DNA of 62,500 nt from Symbiodinium natans. Taxonomy: Eukaryota; Sar; Dinophyceae; Suessiales; Symbiodiniaceae. Below the pieces are notes generated by a model, which was given only the letters and a program-made list of their open reading frames with translations, made no database searches and had not been told where the DNA came from. The stretch spans positions 402,501 to 465,000 of the forward strand of contig CAJNDS010002079.1 of NCBI GenBank assembly GCA_905221605.1, written 5' to 3'. Both the position numbers and the translations under genes were made by a program. Shown here piece by piece: positions 41,903 to 51,480 of the stretch (positions are counted from its first letter, which is position 1; every line of letters starts with the position of its first letter).

Positions 41903-43747
41903 ATGTCTTCTCCAGAAGGCCTTGAGCTGCCACTGCGCAGTGCGGCTGTGAGCCAAGCAGGCCCCAGCTCCCGGACCTCCCCCTTGCCTGGCGAGCTGCG
42001 CATGCGAGCAAGCAGGCGAGGAAGCTTGACCGAACTGAGCAGGGACTTGCAGGTCCACCATGACATGGAGAAGCCCTCATGGGCAACCGTTCGGGGAAAG
42101 GTGGCTTTGGCCACCTATACCTTGATTCGCATTGTCGCAAATATTTATGTGGTCGCCTGGTGCATGTGGAATAACAAGCTGCGACAAGGCGAGGCAGGTT
42201 TCACCTCCTGCGATGCGGTTGCAAGGCCCCTGATCACAGCTGTTGGCGTGCATGTCTTCCTCCAAAGACAGGATCGTTTCTGTGCTGCTCTGCCCCTGCA
42301 CATTTGGAGTCGGCGCGCTGTGATCTGCCTTGCCTCGTTCCACTGCGATGCGAGCATGCTGTTCCTAGCAAACTGGGCTTGCATCTATTACCGCATCAAT
42401 GTGCCTCGCTTTGCGCACTCAGATTGTCTGGCCCTGATTTGGGAGGTCGCCTGCAATGTCATGCAAGTGCACATGACGAACCTGAAGCTGCAAGCTCTGG
42501 GCCTTCACATGGCAGCTGCAGCATGTGCTGTGCTTACAGCGTGTGGCTGTGGCGCGTGTGCATCTTTCTTCGTACTCTTGGTAGTGGGAGTTGGTAAGGA
42601 GGAGCTGCTGGCTTTGCCGCTACGGTGTGCACTTCTGTGCAACCTATTGACGTTGCTCCTTCAATGTTGTGGGCTCGTTTACGCTGCTAGCCGAGCTATC
42701 ACTATGCCTGCACCGGTTGACGAGGAGATCAAGTCAACAGCATGCTTCTTGTATATCAATTCTGTCCTGGTCGTTGTTGGTCCGGCTCTTACTTTGGTGG
42801 CTGTCTATAACTTTGCTGCTGGAGGTCAACTAACAAGTATGTACGGTGGTCCGGCATGGTTGACCCTTGATGTTGCCCTGCAAGTCAGCAACGTGCTTCT
42901 GCTGAGCGGGCTGATCGGCCCTCGACAGTGGAACCAGCCCATGCGTGCACTAGAGGCACTGGCAGACTTCTCTGGCTTTGGCTTGGCAGCCAAGCGCATT
43001 GCCTTCCCTGGGCAAATCAATCAGACAGCTGCTGAGTGCATCGCATCCTTTCCTGGCAAGTACGGTGACCTCTGGGATCAGGCTGTCTCTTCTGTGAAGC
43101 ACCAGCAGGGCTGCTCCCTTGCATGCGTGTTCTTAACAGACAGCGACTCAGGGCTCGGAAAGCATGCAGAGAATCCAGACACACCGGGACAGTGTTGGTG
43201 CCACAGCCTCTACGGCCAAGTGGGAGCAGCTGCATACTTCAGCGTGGTTGAGGAGCCTGCAGATGAGGCTGACAATCCAGCCTGGAAGGAGAAGTTGGCC
43301 TTCAAACGTGCCGATGCCATGGCAATGGGCCAGCGGCTCCTCATCAAACGTGACCAGACAGACATCATCTGGCAGCAAGAGTTTTCGGACGCGCTGCGCA
43401 AAGCTGAGGACCTCTGTGCAGCGAACCATGGCAGGGCCCCTTGGGGGTGCCAGTGGTTCCATGAGTGGAAGATCAACATTGAACAGGCGCTGCAACTGAA
43501 ACAGAGCCTACATATCTTCTACTATGCGGGTCGGAAGGGCAGGGGCAAGATGCGCTGGCATGAGCTCTCTGACAATTCGGCCAGAGAGAGCGTTCGGCCC
43601 ATCAGCGGTCTTGGCGCCTCACAAACTGCAGAAGTTGCATACCTAGACCGGATAGGCGCAAGCTACGTGGAGCATGACATCAGGGACTTCGAGGCATTCA
43701 TGGCTACGTCACTTTGCGCGGTCTCGCACTCTTGTCCGAGCCCTTAA
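41903..43747 (+). CDS. Intronless multi-pass membrane protein, unknown function
   Basis: The frame is open from ATG 41774 (657 codons), but the first 43 codons lie in a foldback repeat, so ATG 41903 (GAGCCATGTC) giving 614 residues is the likely start. The N-terminus is Ser/Arg-rich and cytosolic-looking. Six or seven hydrophobic spans follow (for example VALATYTLIRIVANIYVVAW, LCNLLTLLLQCCGLVYAA, INSVLVVVGPALTLVAV, LQVSNVLLLSGLI). A soluble C-terminal half of about 270 residues holds CSLACVFLTDSDSG, GCQWFHEWKINIEQAL, SLHIFYYAGRKGRG and DRIGASYVEHDIRDFEAFM. I do not recognise the family. A 1.9-kb uninterrupted frame is exceptional here. It could be a retroposed or intron-poor gene; no spliced-leader relic is visible. 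Confidence 0.8.
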   Translation: MSSPEGLELPLRSAAVSQAGPSSRTSPLPGELRMRASRRGSLTELSRDLQVHHDMEKPSWATVRGKVALATYTLIRIVANIYVVAWCMWNNKLRQGEAGFTSCDAVARPLITAVGVHVFLQRQDRFCAALPLHIWSRRAVICLASFHCDASMLFLANWACIYYRINVPRFAHSDCLALIWEVACNVMQVHMTNLKLQALGLHMAAAACAVLTACGCGACASFFVLLVVGVGKEELLALPLRCALLCNLLTLLLQCCGLVYAASRAITMPAPVDEEIKSTACFLYINSVLVVVGPALTLVAVYNFAAGGQLTSMYGGPAWLTLDVALQVSNVLLLSGLIGPRQWNQPMRALEALADFSGFGLAAKRIAFPGQINQTAAECIASFPGKYGDLWDQAVSSVKHQQGCSLACVFLTDSDSGLGKHAENPDTPGQCWCHSLYGQVGAAAYFSVVEEPADEADNPAWKEKLAFKRADAMAMGQRLLIKRDQTDIIWQQEFSDALRKAEDLCAANHGRAPWGCQWFHEWKINIEQALQLKQSLHIFYYAGRKGRGKMRWHELSDNSARESVRPISGLGASQTAEVAYLDRIGASYVEHDIRDFEAFMATSLCAVSHSCPSP

Positions 43748-43790
43748 GCTTAAATTCTTCAGTCCCCTCCCCCTAAAATGAACGCCCCCC

Positions 43791-43935
43791 TACCTCCTAA
43801 TTTTCAATACCCCAATATAGTCATATGATAGTATGCGGGAGGGTATTGAATCGCGGGGGGTCTCAGGGGTCTAATATTAAAAACCCCCCCCAATAGAGTT
43901 ATATGATAGCATTATGCAAGGGTATTCAATATTCG
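43791..43935. repeat. Tandem pair downstream of membrane-protein gene
   Basis: CAATATAGTCATATGATAG..GGGTATTGAAT and CAATAGAGTTATATGATAG..GGGTATTCAAT, two roughly 40-bp copies about 80 bp apart; inverted TTCAATACCC is also present. Confidence 0.7.
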
Positions 43936-43944
43936 GGTGTACCT

Positions 43945-44095
43945 AAAACCTAAGACCTAAAACCTAAAACCTAAAACCTAAAACCTAAAACCTAAAGCCT
44001 AAAGCCTAAAGCCTAAAACCTAACACCTAAAACCTAAAACCTAAAACCTAAAACCTAAACCCTAAACCCTAACCCTAAACCCTAAACCCTAGTTT
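43945..44095 (-). repeat. CCTAAAA heptamer array
   Basis: About 16 units of CCTAAAA, a permuted-length variant, passing into CCCTAAA. Confidence 0.9.
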
Positions 44096-44204
44096 AAGAC
44101 TCGAAGGGGGAGATGATGCCTCCATAATGCACGATGCAACTCGATGGCATGGCTGAGTCCAAAGGAAAAAGGCAGTGGACTGGTGGGAGCCGTCCTAGGG
44201 TTGA

Positions 44205-44330
44205 GGGTGTTAGGGTTCAGGGTTCAGGGTTCAGGGTTCAGGGTTTAGGGTTTAGGGTTCAGGGTTCAGGGTTTAGGGTTTAGGGTTTAGGGTTTAGGGT
44301 TTAGGGTTTAGTTTAGGGTCTTAGGGCTTA
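44205..44330 (+). repeat. TTCAGGG / TTTAGGG array
   Basis: Mixed G-strand heptamers. Confidence 0.9.
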
Positions 44331-44914
44331 GGGTCTAGGGTCTGGGGGCTTAGGGTAAGCCGCTGCAGGCACTGAGGGTTTAGGGTTTTGGGGCTAGGGC
44401 TTGTAATGTCTTGGCACAGGAACCGAGCTCATACCCGACTTACAACTCGCAGGGCTGGCTTTGATACCAAAGTTTGATCTACTCCTGTACCATACTCAAG
44501 CGGCCGGGAACCTAGGCGTCGAATGGTCCCATTTCGTAGGGTTCAGCACGTAAGGCTCAGGAGTCTTCTGTCTAAATCCGACCCTGCAAAGCTACAAAGA
44601 GTCTTAACCTCTGTCTGGGTGGTTTTTCAAGGTTTCAGGTACGCCCTTGAATCCCAAACGCCGCCAAAACTTAAATCCGAAACCCGCCCAAACATTAAAC
44701 CCCACACTGCAGCATATGCAAAGCTAATCCCCCGAAAAACTCTAAACCCAACAAACATGAAACCCTAAGCCCTTCTGATCCCTATAGACGCCATAAGCCG
44801 CTACACCCTACCCCCTACCCCTACTACCCCCACCCCCTCCCCCGCAAAAACCCCCCTAAAACCCTAAACCCTAAACCCCAAACCCTAAACCCCAAACCCT
44901 AACCCCTCCCCCAG

Positions 44915-44992
44915 CACGTCAAAGGCGCCTCCGGCCCTGCGGCCAGGGAGCTTTTGGGGAAGTGTGGTGCTGCCGCGCGCCGAGGGAAGGGA
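44915..44992 (+). CDS. Kinase exon K0: glycine-loop-like segment
   Basis: Acceptor is a C-rich tract ending CCCCCAG; donor is GTGTAC. The exon is exactly 26 codons, phase 0 at both ends. It contains ELLGKCG followed by AAARRGKG. Joined to the next exon, the distance from LGK to the AVK lysine is what I recall for PERK-type kinases, and a DD pair falls at the expected place. The glycine loop itself is degenerate (Cys and Ala where Gly-Phe-Gly is usual), which may mean a divergent or dead kinase, or that this exon does not belong. This is the only intron of the gene that does not start with TTTAGGG-type sequence. Confidence 0.45.
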
Positions 44993-44999
44993 GTGTACA

Positions 45000-45930
45000 T
45001 GTATAGGGTCTCTGGTTTACTATGTAGAGAGACAGGCATTTTTCATATTATACTTAAAGCGTAAACCTCATATATGAATAAACAAGGATATATACAAAAT
45101 GTACATCCATTTTGAGGGGGCTGGGGCAGCTAACCCTGTTGATTTTGGGCCTAATTTTCTACCATCCTAAGCCCTAGGCGAGAAGAATCCATTATATAGG
45201 TGCTTGGATGAACTGCCTTAAGATTGTCGTGCGTTGAAATCATGAGCCTGACACGCGTTCTTAGCAACCATGCAGGTGCCTGCTGAATTCCTGGCTTGGG
45301 TTTAGGCTTTAGGGCTTTAGGGGAGAGGGGACGGACTCATTTTTCACAGCAGCCTTGATTGGGCACAATGAGCAAGGACGAGATAAGAAAATCATCAAGA
45401 CCATCGTGGCAGACAACAGATTCATATCCCCACCCATTTTAACATACCTATTCACCATTGGGGTCCATGTACCTGTATTTAGTATATATACTCAGGCCAT
45501 AGAGCTGGCTCAAAGGAATCTACCCGAACCCCGAGACCCTGTAGAGGTAAACCCCATATACCCTCAACCCGATGAAAGGTACATGGACCCAGCGGGTAGC
45601 GTACCTACTGGTTCTTTAGTAGAGAATGAGGGAAGGGAGGTACCCGTGCGTATGCGGGTGATGTAAGGTAGCTAATTCCCTGCTCAGAACCAGTAGGTTC
45701 GTACAACATAGCTACCCTAAACCCTCCTAAGCCCTATGAACCCTTTAGGGTAGTAGAATACAAGTACCCGGGAACCTTTAGGGTCAGACTTACATGGGTT
45801 TAATACCCCGACACCCTTATACTACTCCCCCTAAATTTCCTTTTTAAATAGCCTTGATTAGACTTAATTATCCCTAAATGGCCGTCATTATGGGCGGAAC
45901 CTAGAGGGGGGAAATATAGAAGGGGAGTAT
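45000..45930. other. AT-richer block within first kinase intron, with two foldbacks
   Basis: No telomeric array. Foldbacks lie at 45600-45704 (GTACCTACTGGTTCT / AGAACCAGTAGGTTCGTAC) and 45817-45933 (TTATACTACTCCCC / GGGGAGTATAAA). A 103-codon frame at 45355 starts at TTG, runs into the foldback and is probably not a gene. Confidence 0.5.
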
Positions 45931-45935
45931 AAACC

Positions 45936-46200
45936 CTAAACCCTAAACCCTAAACCCTAAACCCTAAACCCTAAACCCTAAACCCTAAACCCTAAACCCT
46001 AAACCCTAAACCCTAAACCCTAAGCCCTAAGCCCTAAGCCCTAAGCCCTAAGCCCTATAGAGGGGTAGTAGGGGAACCCAAACCCTAAACCCTAAACCCC
46101 AAACCCTAAACCCCAAACCCTAAACCCTAAACCCTAAACCCTAAACCCCAAACCCTACACCCCAAACCCTAACTAGCCCTAAACCCCAAACCCTAAATCC
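45936..46200 (-). repeat. CCCTAAA / CCCTAAG / CCCCAAA array, 3' end of intron K0-K1
   Basis: Two blocks (45936-46060, 46080-46200), ending about 50 bp before exon K1. Confidence 0.93.
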
Positions 46201-46253
46201 CCCAACCCCCCCCCAAAAACCCAAACCAACTAACCTCCAAGTCCTGAGGCAAG

Positions 46254-46343
46254 AGTTTCAAGGACGACACCGTCAGCGCCGTGAAGGCCGTGCGGTTCCG
46301 CGGAGGTGGCAGCATCGGAAATAGCGCCTCGGAGAAGCTTAGG
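46254..46343 (+). CDS. Kinase exon K1: beta-3 strand with AVK lysine
   Basis: Exactly 30 codons between an AG acceptor (GCAAG) and a GTTTAGGG donor, phase 0/0. The peptide holds DDTVSAVKAVRFRGGG and ends SASEKLR. AVK is the beta-3 ATP-anchoring lysine motif. The left intron ends in CCCTAAA/CCCCAAA repeats, and the right intron begins directly with TTTAGGG repeats, so the donor GT is supplied by the repeat itself. Confidence 0.6.
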
Positions 46344-46507
46344 GTTTAGGGTTTAGGGTTTGGGGTTTGGGGTTTAGGGTTTAGGGTTTAGGTTTCCTAG
46401 ATTTTTGCCTTGGCTGCGAAAATGATGGCCACGAAGCGACCTCTCGAAAGTGTATCAATGATAAACCCTAAACCCTACAAACCCCAGACCAGGCACGGAG
46501 TCTGAGG

Positions 46508-46610
46508 TTTAGGGTTTAGGGTTTAGGGTTTAGGGTTTAGGGTTTAGGGTTTAGGGTTTAGGGTTTAGGGTTTAGGGTTTAGGGTTTAGGGTTTAGGGTT
46601 TAGGGTTTAG
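46508..46610 (+). repeat. TTTAGGG array in intron K1-K2
   Basis: About 15 perfect heptamers. A shorter run is at the intron start (46343-46390). Confidence 0.95.
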
Positions 46611-46753
46611 TCTTCATTACCCTTCTCCCACACTGCCTAAGATCGTCGGCAAAGCTCTGAGATTTTCCGATATTCCTTAGGATTCATGGTTTTTGTTTAT
46701 CCAAGCCCCAAGGGAATATTCGCGTTCTTTGCCATGCTTCTAAGGGCAGTGTC

Positions 46754-46837
46754 GAAACCCTAAACCCTAAACCCTAAACCCTAAACCCTAAACCCTAAAC
46801 CCTAAACCCTAAACCCTAAACCCTAAACCCTAAACCC
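46754..46837 (-). repeat. CCCTAAA array at 3' end of intron K1-K2
   Basis: About 12 perfect heptamers, 18 bp before the micro-exon acceptor. Confidence 0.95.
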
Positions 46838-46855
46838 TTCCAGTGAGGCATTGAG

Positions 46856-46873
46856 ACGAGCGTGATGCGCGAG
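46856..46873 (+). CDS. Kinase exon K2: 18-nt micro-exon with helix-C Glu
   Basis: Acceptor ATTGAG, donor GAG|GC (GC donors occur in dinoflagellates). The six codons give TSVMRE. Joined to the next exon this reads VMREASILASIDHPNIV, a textbook helix-C to beta-4 sequence with the Glu that pairs with the beta-3 lysine. The reading frame stays open downstream for another 17 codons, so the exon could be longer if the donor differs, but only the GC donor gives the family-consistent join. An 18-nt exon is unusually small. Confidence 0.5.
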
Positions 46874-47569
46874 GCGCTGCGCGGCCTGCACCCCGAAACT
46901 CACTGCGAACTCGGTGCCTGCAACTCTCCCCCATAGATCTTCTCAGAACCGGTTTAGGGTTTAGGGTTTAGGGTTTAGGGTTTAGGGTTTAGCGTTTAGG
47001 GTGTCCTTTAAACCCTAAAAGCCCAAAAGCTCCACCTTGAAATTTCCCTAATCCCTAAGCTCCGGAAGCTCCTTCGAAATAATGGCCTACATACCCTAAA
47101 CCCTAAACCCTCAACCCTCAACCCTAAACCCTAAACCCTAAACCCTGCTTGCAAACCCGAGTTCGAAGGAGAATATTCCCGACGTTTTCGGGGGCTCTAT
47201 AGCCTACATTTGTGGATTACCGGTCATTCTTGCTGGTGCTTGGGGGGTTCAGTACCCCAACACCTCCAAACCCGAGAACCCGAAAACCCGAAAACCCGGA
47301 AAACTCCAACACCCCCAAGCCCTCAAACCCCAAAAGCCCCCAAACTCATAACCTTAAGCTGCCTAAGCTCTAAACCCTAAAGGCCCTCAGCGACTTTTGC
47401 AAGGAATCCCCTCCGCAATAAGGGTTTAGGTGTTTAGGGTTTAGGGGTTTAAGGTTTTAAGGGTTTAGGGTTAAGGTTTCGGGATTGAGGTTTAGGGAGG
47501 TTTATTAGGGTTTAGCACCAGGCTTAGGACCACAGCCTCCACCGTCAAAGCTCTGGACTTCCTTGCTCA

Positions 47570-47660
47570 AGGGTTTAGGGTTTAGGGTTTAGGGTTTAGG
47601 GTTTAGGGTTTAGGGTTTAGGGTTTAGGGTTTAGGGTTTAGGGTTTAGGGTTTAGGGATC
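47570..47660 (+). repeat. TTTAGGG array
   Basis: About 12 heptamers within intron K2-K3. 47840-48120 in the same intron is unique AGGGACC-rich sequence with no gene seen. Confidence 0.93.
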
Positions 47661-48299
47661 AGGGATCAGGGACTCTGTCGAGCGGTTCCTTAGGTCTAGG
47701 GTTGAGAGTCTAGGGTTTAGGACATGGATGTTTTGGAGTTTTAGGGTTTTTAGGCTTCAGGGTTTCGAGGGTTTTAGGATTCTTTTGCTTTAGGTTTTCG
47801 AGTTTTGGGGGTTGAGGAATTAGGGTCTTGGTGCTTAGGGTTGAACAGCCCCAGGCCCTTCAACCCAAGTGCAGTGGAACCCACAGCATAAGTAAGGGAC
47901 AAAGGGAGGGACCCTTCTAAAGGACCTGAAGGGGTCATTTCGGGTTACTTCGGGGCTACATAAGTATTTTTGGGACTCCATAAGGTATAGATAGCGAGTA
48001 TATAGGGGTGATAAAGGGAAGAGGCTATATGGGTCCCTTCTAGGGGCCCCTCTCCTTGTAACCCCTTAGTACTCAAAAGCCCCGCAAGGGAGGTATCTAC
48101 TTTCTCGCTGGAGGAGCCTGAGGTTCGCCCTAAACCCTAAACCCTAAACCCTAAACCCTAAACCCTAAACCCTAAATCCTAAACCCTAAACCCTAAATCC
48201 GAAACCCTAAGCCCTAGATCACCCTAAACCCTATTCATAGCCCCGCCCGCCCCAGCCGGACAGGTAGTTTGAGGCGCCTAAACCCCAAACCCTAAACTT

Positions 48300-48510
48300 T
48301 TGCCCTAAACCCTAAACCCTAAACTCTAAACCCTAAACCCTAAACCCTAAACCCTAAACCCTAAACCCTAAACCCTAAACCCCAAACCCTAAACCCTAAA
48401 CCCTAAACCCTAAACCCCAAACCCCAAACCCCAAGCCCCCAAGCCCCCAAGTCCTAAACCCTAAACCCTAAACCCTAAATCCTAAACCCTAAACCCTAAG
48501 CCCCTTTAGT
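48300..48510 (-). repeat. CCCTAAA / CCCCAAA array at 3' end of intron K2-K3
   Basis: About 28 units, ending 17 bp before exon K3. Confidence 0.93.
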
Positions 48511-48526
48511 CCCTTCATCCAGCCAG

Positions 48527-48605
48527 GCCTCGATCCTGGCTAGCATTGACCACCCGAACATCGTGCGCTGCTTCCGCTCGTGGATCCAGATGGACACTGC
48601 GGAAG
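48527..48605 (+). CDS. Kinase exon K3: HPNIV / beta-4 segment
   Basis: Acceptor ATCCAGCCAG, then in-frame ASILASIDHPNIV and RCFRSWIQMD. Three possible donors (ends 48605, 48608, 48611) all leave phase 1. HPNIV followed by a short aromatic/Trp stretch is typical of PEK/GCN2-type kinases (HPxIVRYxxxW). Flanks: CCCTAAA arrays to the left, TTTAGGG arrays from about 48630 to the right. Confidence 0.7.
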
Positions 48606-48629
48606 GCGGTGGTTAGGGCTTTAAGGTTT

Positions 48630-48750
48630 GTTTGGGGTTTAGGGTTTAGGGTTTAGGGTTTGGGGTTTAGGGTTTAGGGTTTAGGGTTTAGGGTTTAGGG
48701 TTTAGGGTTTAGGGCTTAGGGTTTAGGGTTTAGGGTTTAGGGTTTAGAGT
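48630..48750 (+). repeat. TTTAGGG array at 5' end of intron K3-K4
   Basis: About 17 heptamers with TTTGGGG and CTTAGGG variants. Confidence 0.93.
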
Positions 48751-49239
48751 TACAAGCTCATCCTCAGTTCTGCCTTAGGGTTTTGTTTTGGGTTTAGGGG
48801 CTTTTGGGGCCCTACATCGGGTATTCCAATCATGGGTTTATATACCCGAAGCCCCTAACCGTAGATGACTTCAGCTTTTCCATGTGTGGTACATTGCCCG
48901 ATTATCCCCAAACCCAAAAGGGTATCACGGTTCAACCACAAAACCCGAAATCCCTAAACCCTAAAACCCTAAAACCCGAAAAACCTAAAGCCCTAAAACC
49001 CTAAAGGGCTAAACCCCTAAAGCCTAACGCCCTAAAACCGTAAACCATAAAACCCGATAACCTTAAAACCCTAACACCTTGCAACTCTAAACTCTAAAAC
49101 CCTAAAACGCGAAAACCCCAATCCCCAGAACCCTAAAACCCTAAACCCAAAAAACCCTAAAACTCAAAAACCCCAAAACCCTTAGAGCGTGACACCCAAA
49201 CGCTACAACCTAAACAAGCCCTAAACCCAAACATCGTGA

Positions 49240-49778
49240 AATCCTAACCCTAAACCCCCTAAACCCGAAAACCCTGAAACCCTGAAATTTAAAACCCTAA
49301 GACCCTAAAACCGTAAACCCTAAACCCTAAAACCCTAAAACCCTAAACCCCCAAACCCTATACCCTCAAACCCTAAACCGGCAACCCTAAACCCTAAACC
49401 CCTAAACCCTCAAACCCTAAACCCCCAAACCCGAAACCCTAAACCCTAATCCCTAAGCCCTAAACCCTAAACCCGAAACCAGTAAACCCTAAACCCTACG
49501 CCCGAAACCCCAAGCCCTAAACCCTAAACCCTAAACCCAAAGCCCTAAACCCTAAACCCCTAACCCCTAAACCCTAAGCCTAAACCCTAAACCCCAAACC
49601 CTCAACGCTAAACCCTAAACCCTAAGCCCTAAGCCCTAAACCCTAAACCCTAAACCCTAAAGCCTAAAGCCTAAACCCTAAACCCTAAACCCTAAACCCT
49701 AAACCCTAAACCCTAAACCCTAAACCCTAAACCCTAAACCCTAAACCCTAAACCCTAAACCCTAAACCCTAAACCCTC
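49240..49778 (-). repeat. CCCTAAA array at 3' end of intron K3-K4
   Basis: Irregular to about 49630, then about 20 perfect heptamers ending 10 bp before exon K4. The irregular part extends back to 48950. Confidence 0.93.
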
Positions 49779-49788
49779 CTCACTTCAG

Positions 49789-49872
49789 GAGGCGATGCGA
49801 CCGGCTCTACCCGCGCCTCATCCTGGCCCTCCACGCCAGCCACGCACCACGGCCCGCACCTATCTGAAGTTT
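49789..49872 (+). CDS. Kinase exon K4: Ser/Thr-rich insert
   Basis: Acceptor CTCACTTCAG follows a long CCCTAAA array; donor GTGGGGTTTAGGG. In the phase dictated by K3 it reads GGDATGSTRASSWPS then PATHHGPHLSEV, a disordered Ser/Thr/Pro stretch as expected for the start of a kinase insert. Another frame is also open, so the reading depends on the neighbouring exons. Confidence 0.45.
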
Positions 49873-50005
49873 GTGGGGTTTAGGGTTTAGGGTTTGGGGT
49901 TTAGGGTTTAGGGTTGGGGGTTTAGGGTTTGGGGTTTAGGGTTTTTGGGGTTTGGGGTTTGGGGTTTGGGTTTGGGGCTTAGGGTTTAGGGTTTGGGCTT
50001 GTGGT
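49873..50005 (+). repeat. TTTAGGG / TTTGGGG array at 5' end of intron K4-K5
   Basis: Begins at the donor of exon K4. Confidence 0.93.
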
Positions 50006-50019
50006 TTGGCATTTGGGTT

Positions 50020-51480
50020 TGGGGCGTGTGGCAAACGGAAGCGGGCTTTGTGAGCGCGCATGCGTCTCATTCAGTTGATGCCTTCTTGTTTTTGCAAAGC
50101 AGCATGTGATCATTACTGCATTTTTACTTTTTTATCCTTTGTTTCAATGTCTTTGTTTATCTCAATTTAGCGCATCATCCATTTGCTAATATTCCTGGAA
50201 TGATGTCACATAAACTTTGTGATCATCAACGTCAACAAAAATGTTTTTGAAATTCATTACATGTGATGTGATTAATAAATTGTACTTGTGTATGTTGCAT
50301 TACTCACGGAATAAGATCCCACGATGCCACCACAACGGATTGTGCAGTGAGACAACTTGCATATGAATATGCTCTTCAAATCCAACCATTTCGAGGAACT
50401 CAAAAAACAAACATTTGATGCATTGGAATTAGGCACATTATGTGGGATCCCTGAACCTCCTGAATCATATGATGATGCGAATCTATTGCGAATCCATTGC
50501 GCATCTACTGCGAATCTATTGCTAGTGTATACATTGGCATTTACCGATGATAGATCACACACTGGTGTGATCTCCTGCTAACGTCTTCAAATTGTGTGAT
50601 CTCCTGATAAAGTCTCCAAGTTTTGTGATCTAATGCATCAACCGCTGATGTTTTTCATAATTCACAAATCAACATTATTACAAAGGTAACACGAATATCT
50701 AATCAATCATTGGTAAGAATTTTACAAATTTTAGGGAAACATAATATTACTTGTGAGTTTCGAATTCATTTTGGTCTATAATTTATTGGTTTATTTTTTC
50801 GCTTTGTGATTTCATTGGCATTGTTTGATGGCATTCAGGATACTCATATTTTGAATTTTTGGCTCAATTTGGATAGTTTTTTAAATAGCGTCTGATGCAC
50901 AGTGTTTGCAGTAAACATGATTGCATTCGGTTGAATGTGATTGAACATCGCATTGGATCCAATATGAACGATGCCGGCGGACAATCTTTATCAAAACATT
51001 CCAGATTACATTTTTCAATCATGCGATCCACTGTCTTTGTTGGTGCGATTTCCAGTTTGCAACGGTGGGGGGGGGGATTAAAAAAGTTCAGTTTTAGTGT
51101 TACGCATTTTTTGAACGGCCCCTAAATTTACATGCGCTGTGTTTTATTGATTGTGTTTGGACGCGGTTTGTATAACATTGCAGTGAATGCCTTTACATGC
51201 GTGTATAATGAAGTAATAATTTACAATATTTCAGAAACAAATCCAATGTAATCGGACTGACACTTTCGTATTTTGTTTGCTTTCGTTTGGATCTGAGAGT
51301 AATGCGCAATTATAGTCCTTTTGGTGGAGGAGCTCGCAACCTTACATCGAACATGGTAAAGATACGGTTGGTAATTAATCCAATCAAAGTCCAATGAAGA
51401 CACAGTACAACCCATCATATCCACCCAATACATACACTCCAATTGACGAACAACGTCTGCAGAATAAGTGAAGTTACCAG
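50020..51480. other. AT-rich island, no convincing gene
   Basis: About 1.4 kb of markedly AT-rich sequence with TTTT/AAAA runs and no telomeric repeat, unlike everything around it. It has short internal repeats: a 12-mer of the type GCGAATCTATTG near 50477-50525, and TGTGATCTCCTG repeated near 50560-50630. The small frames lack protein character. Possible foreign insertion. Confidence 0.6.

Noticed and set aside
45355-45666. 103-codon frame beginning IGHNEQGRD
   Set aside because: Starts at TTG and overlaps a foldback element; no motif.
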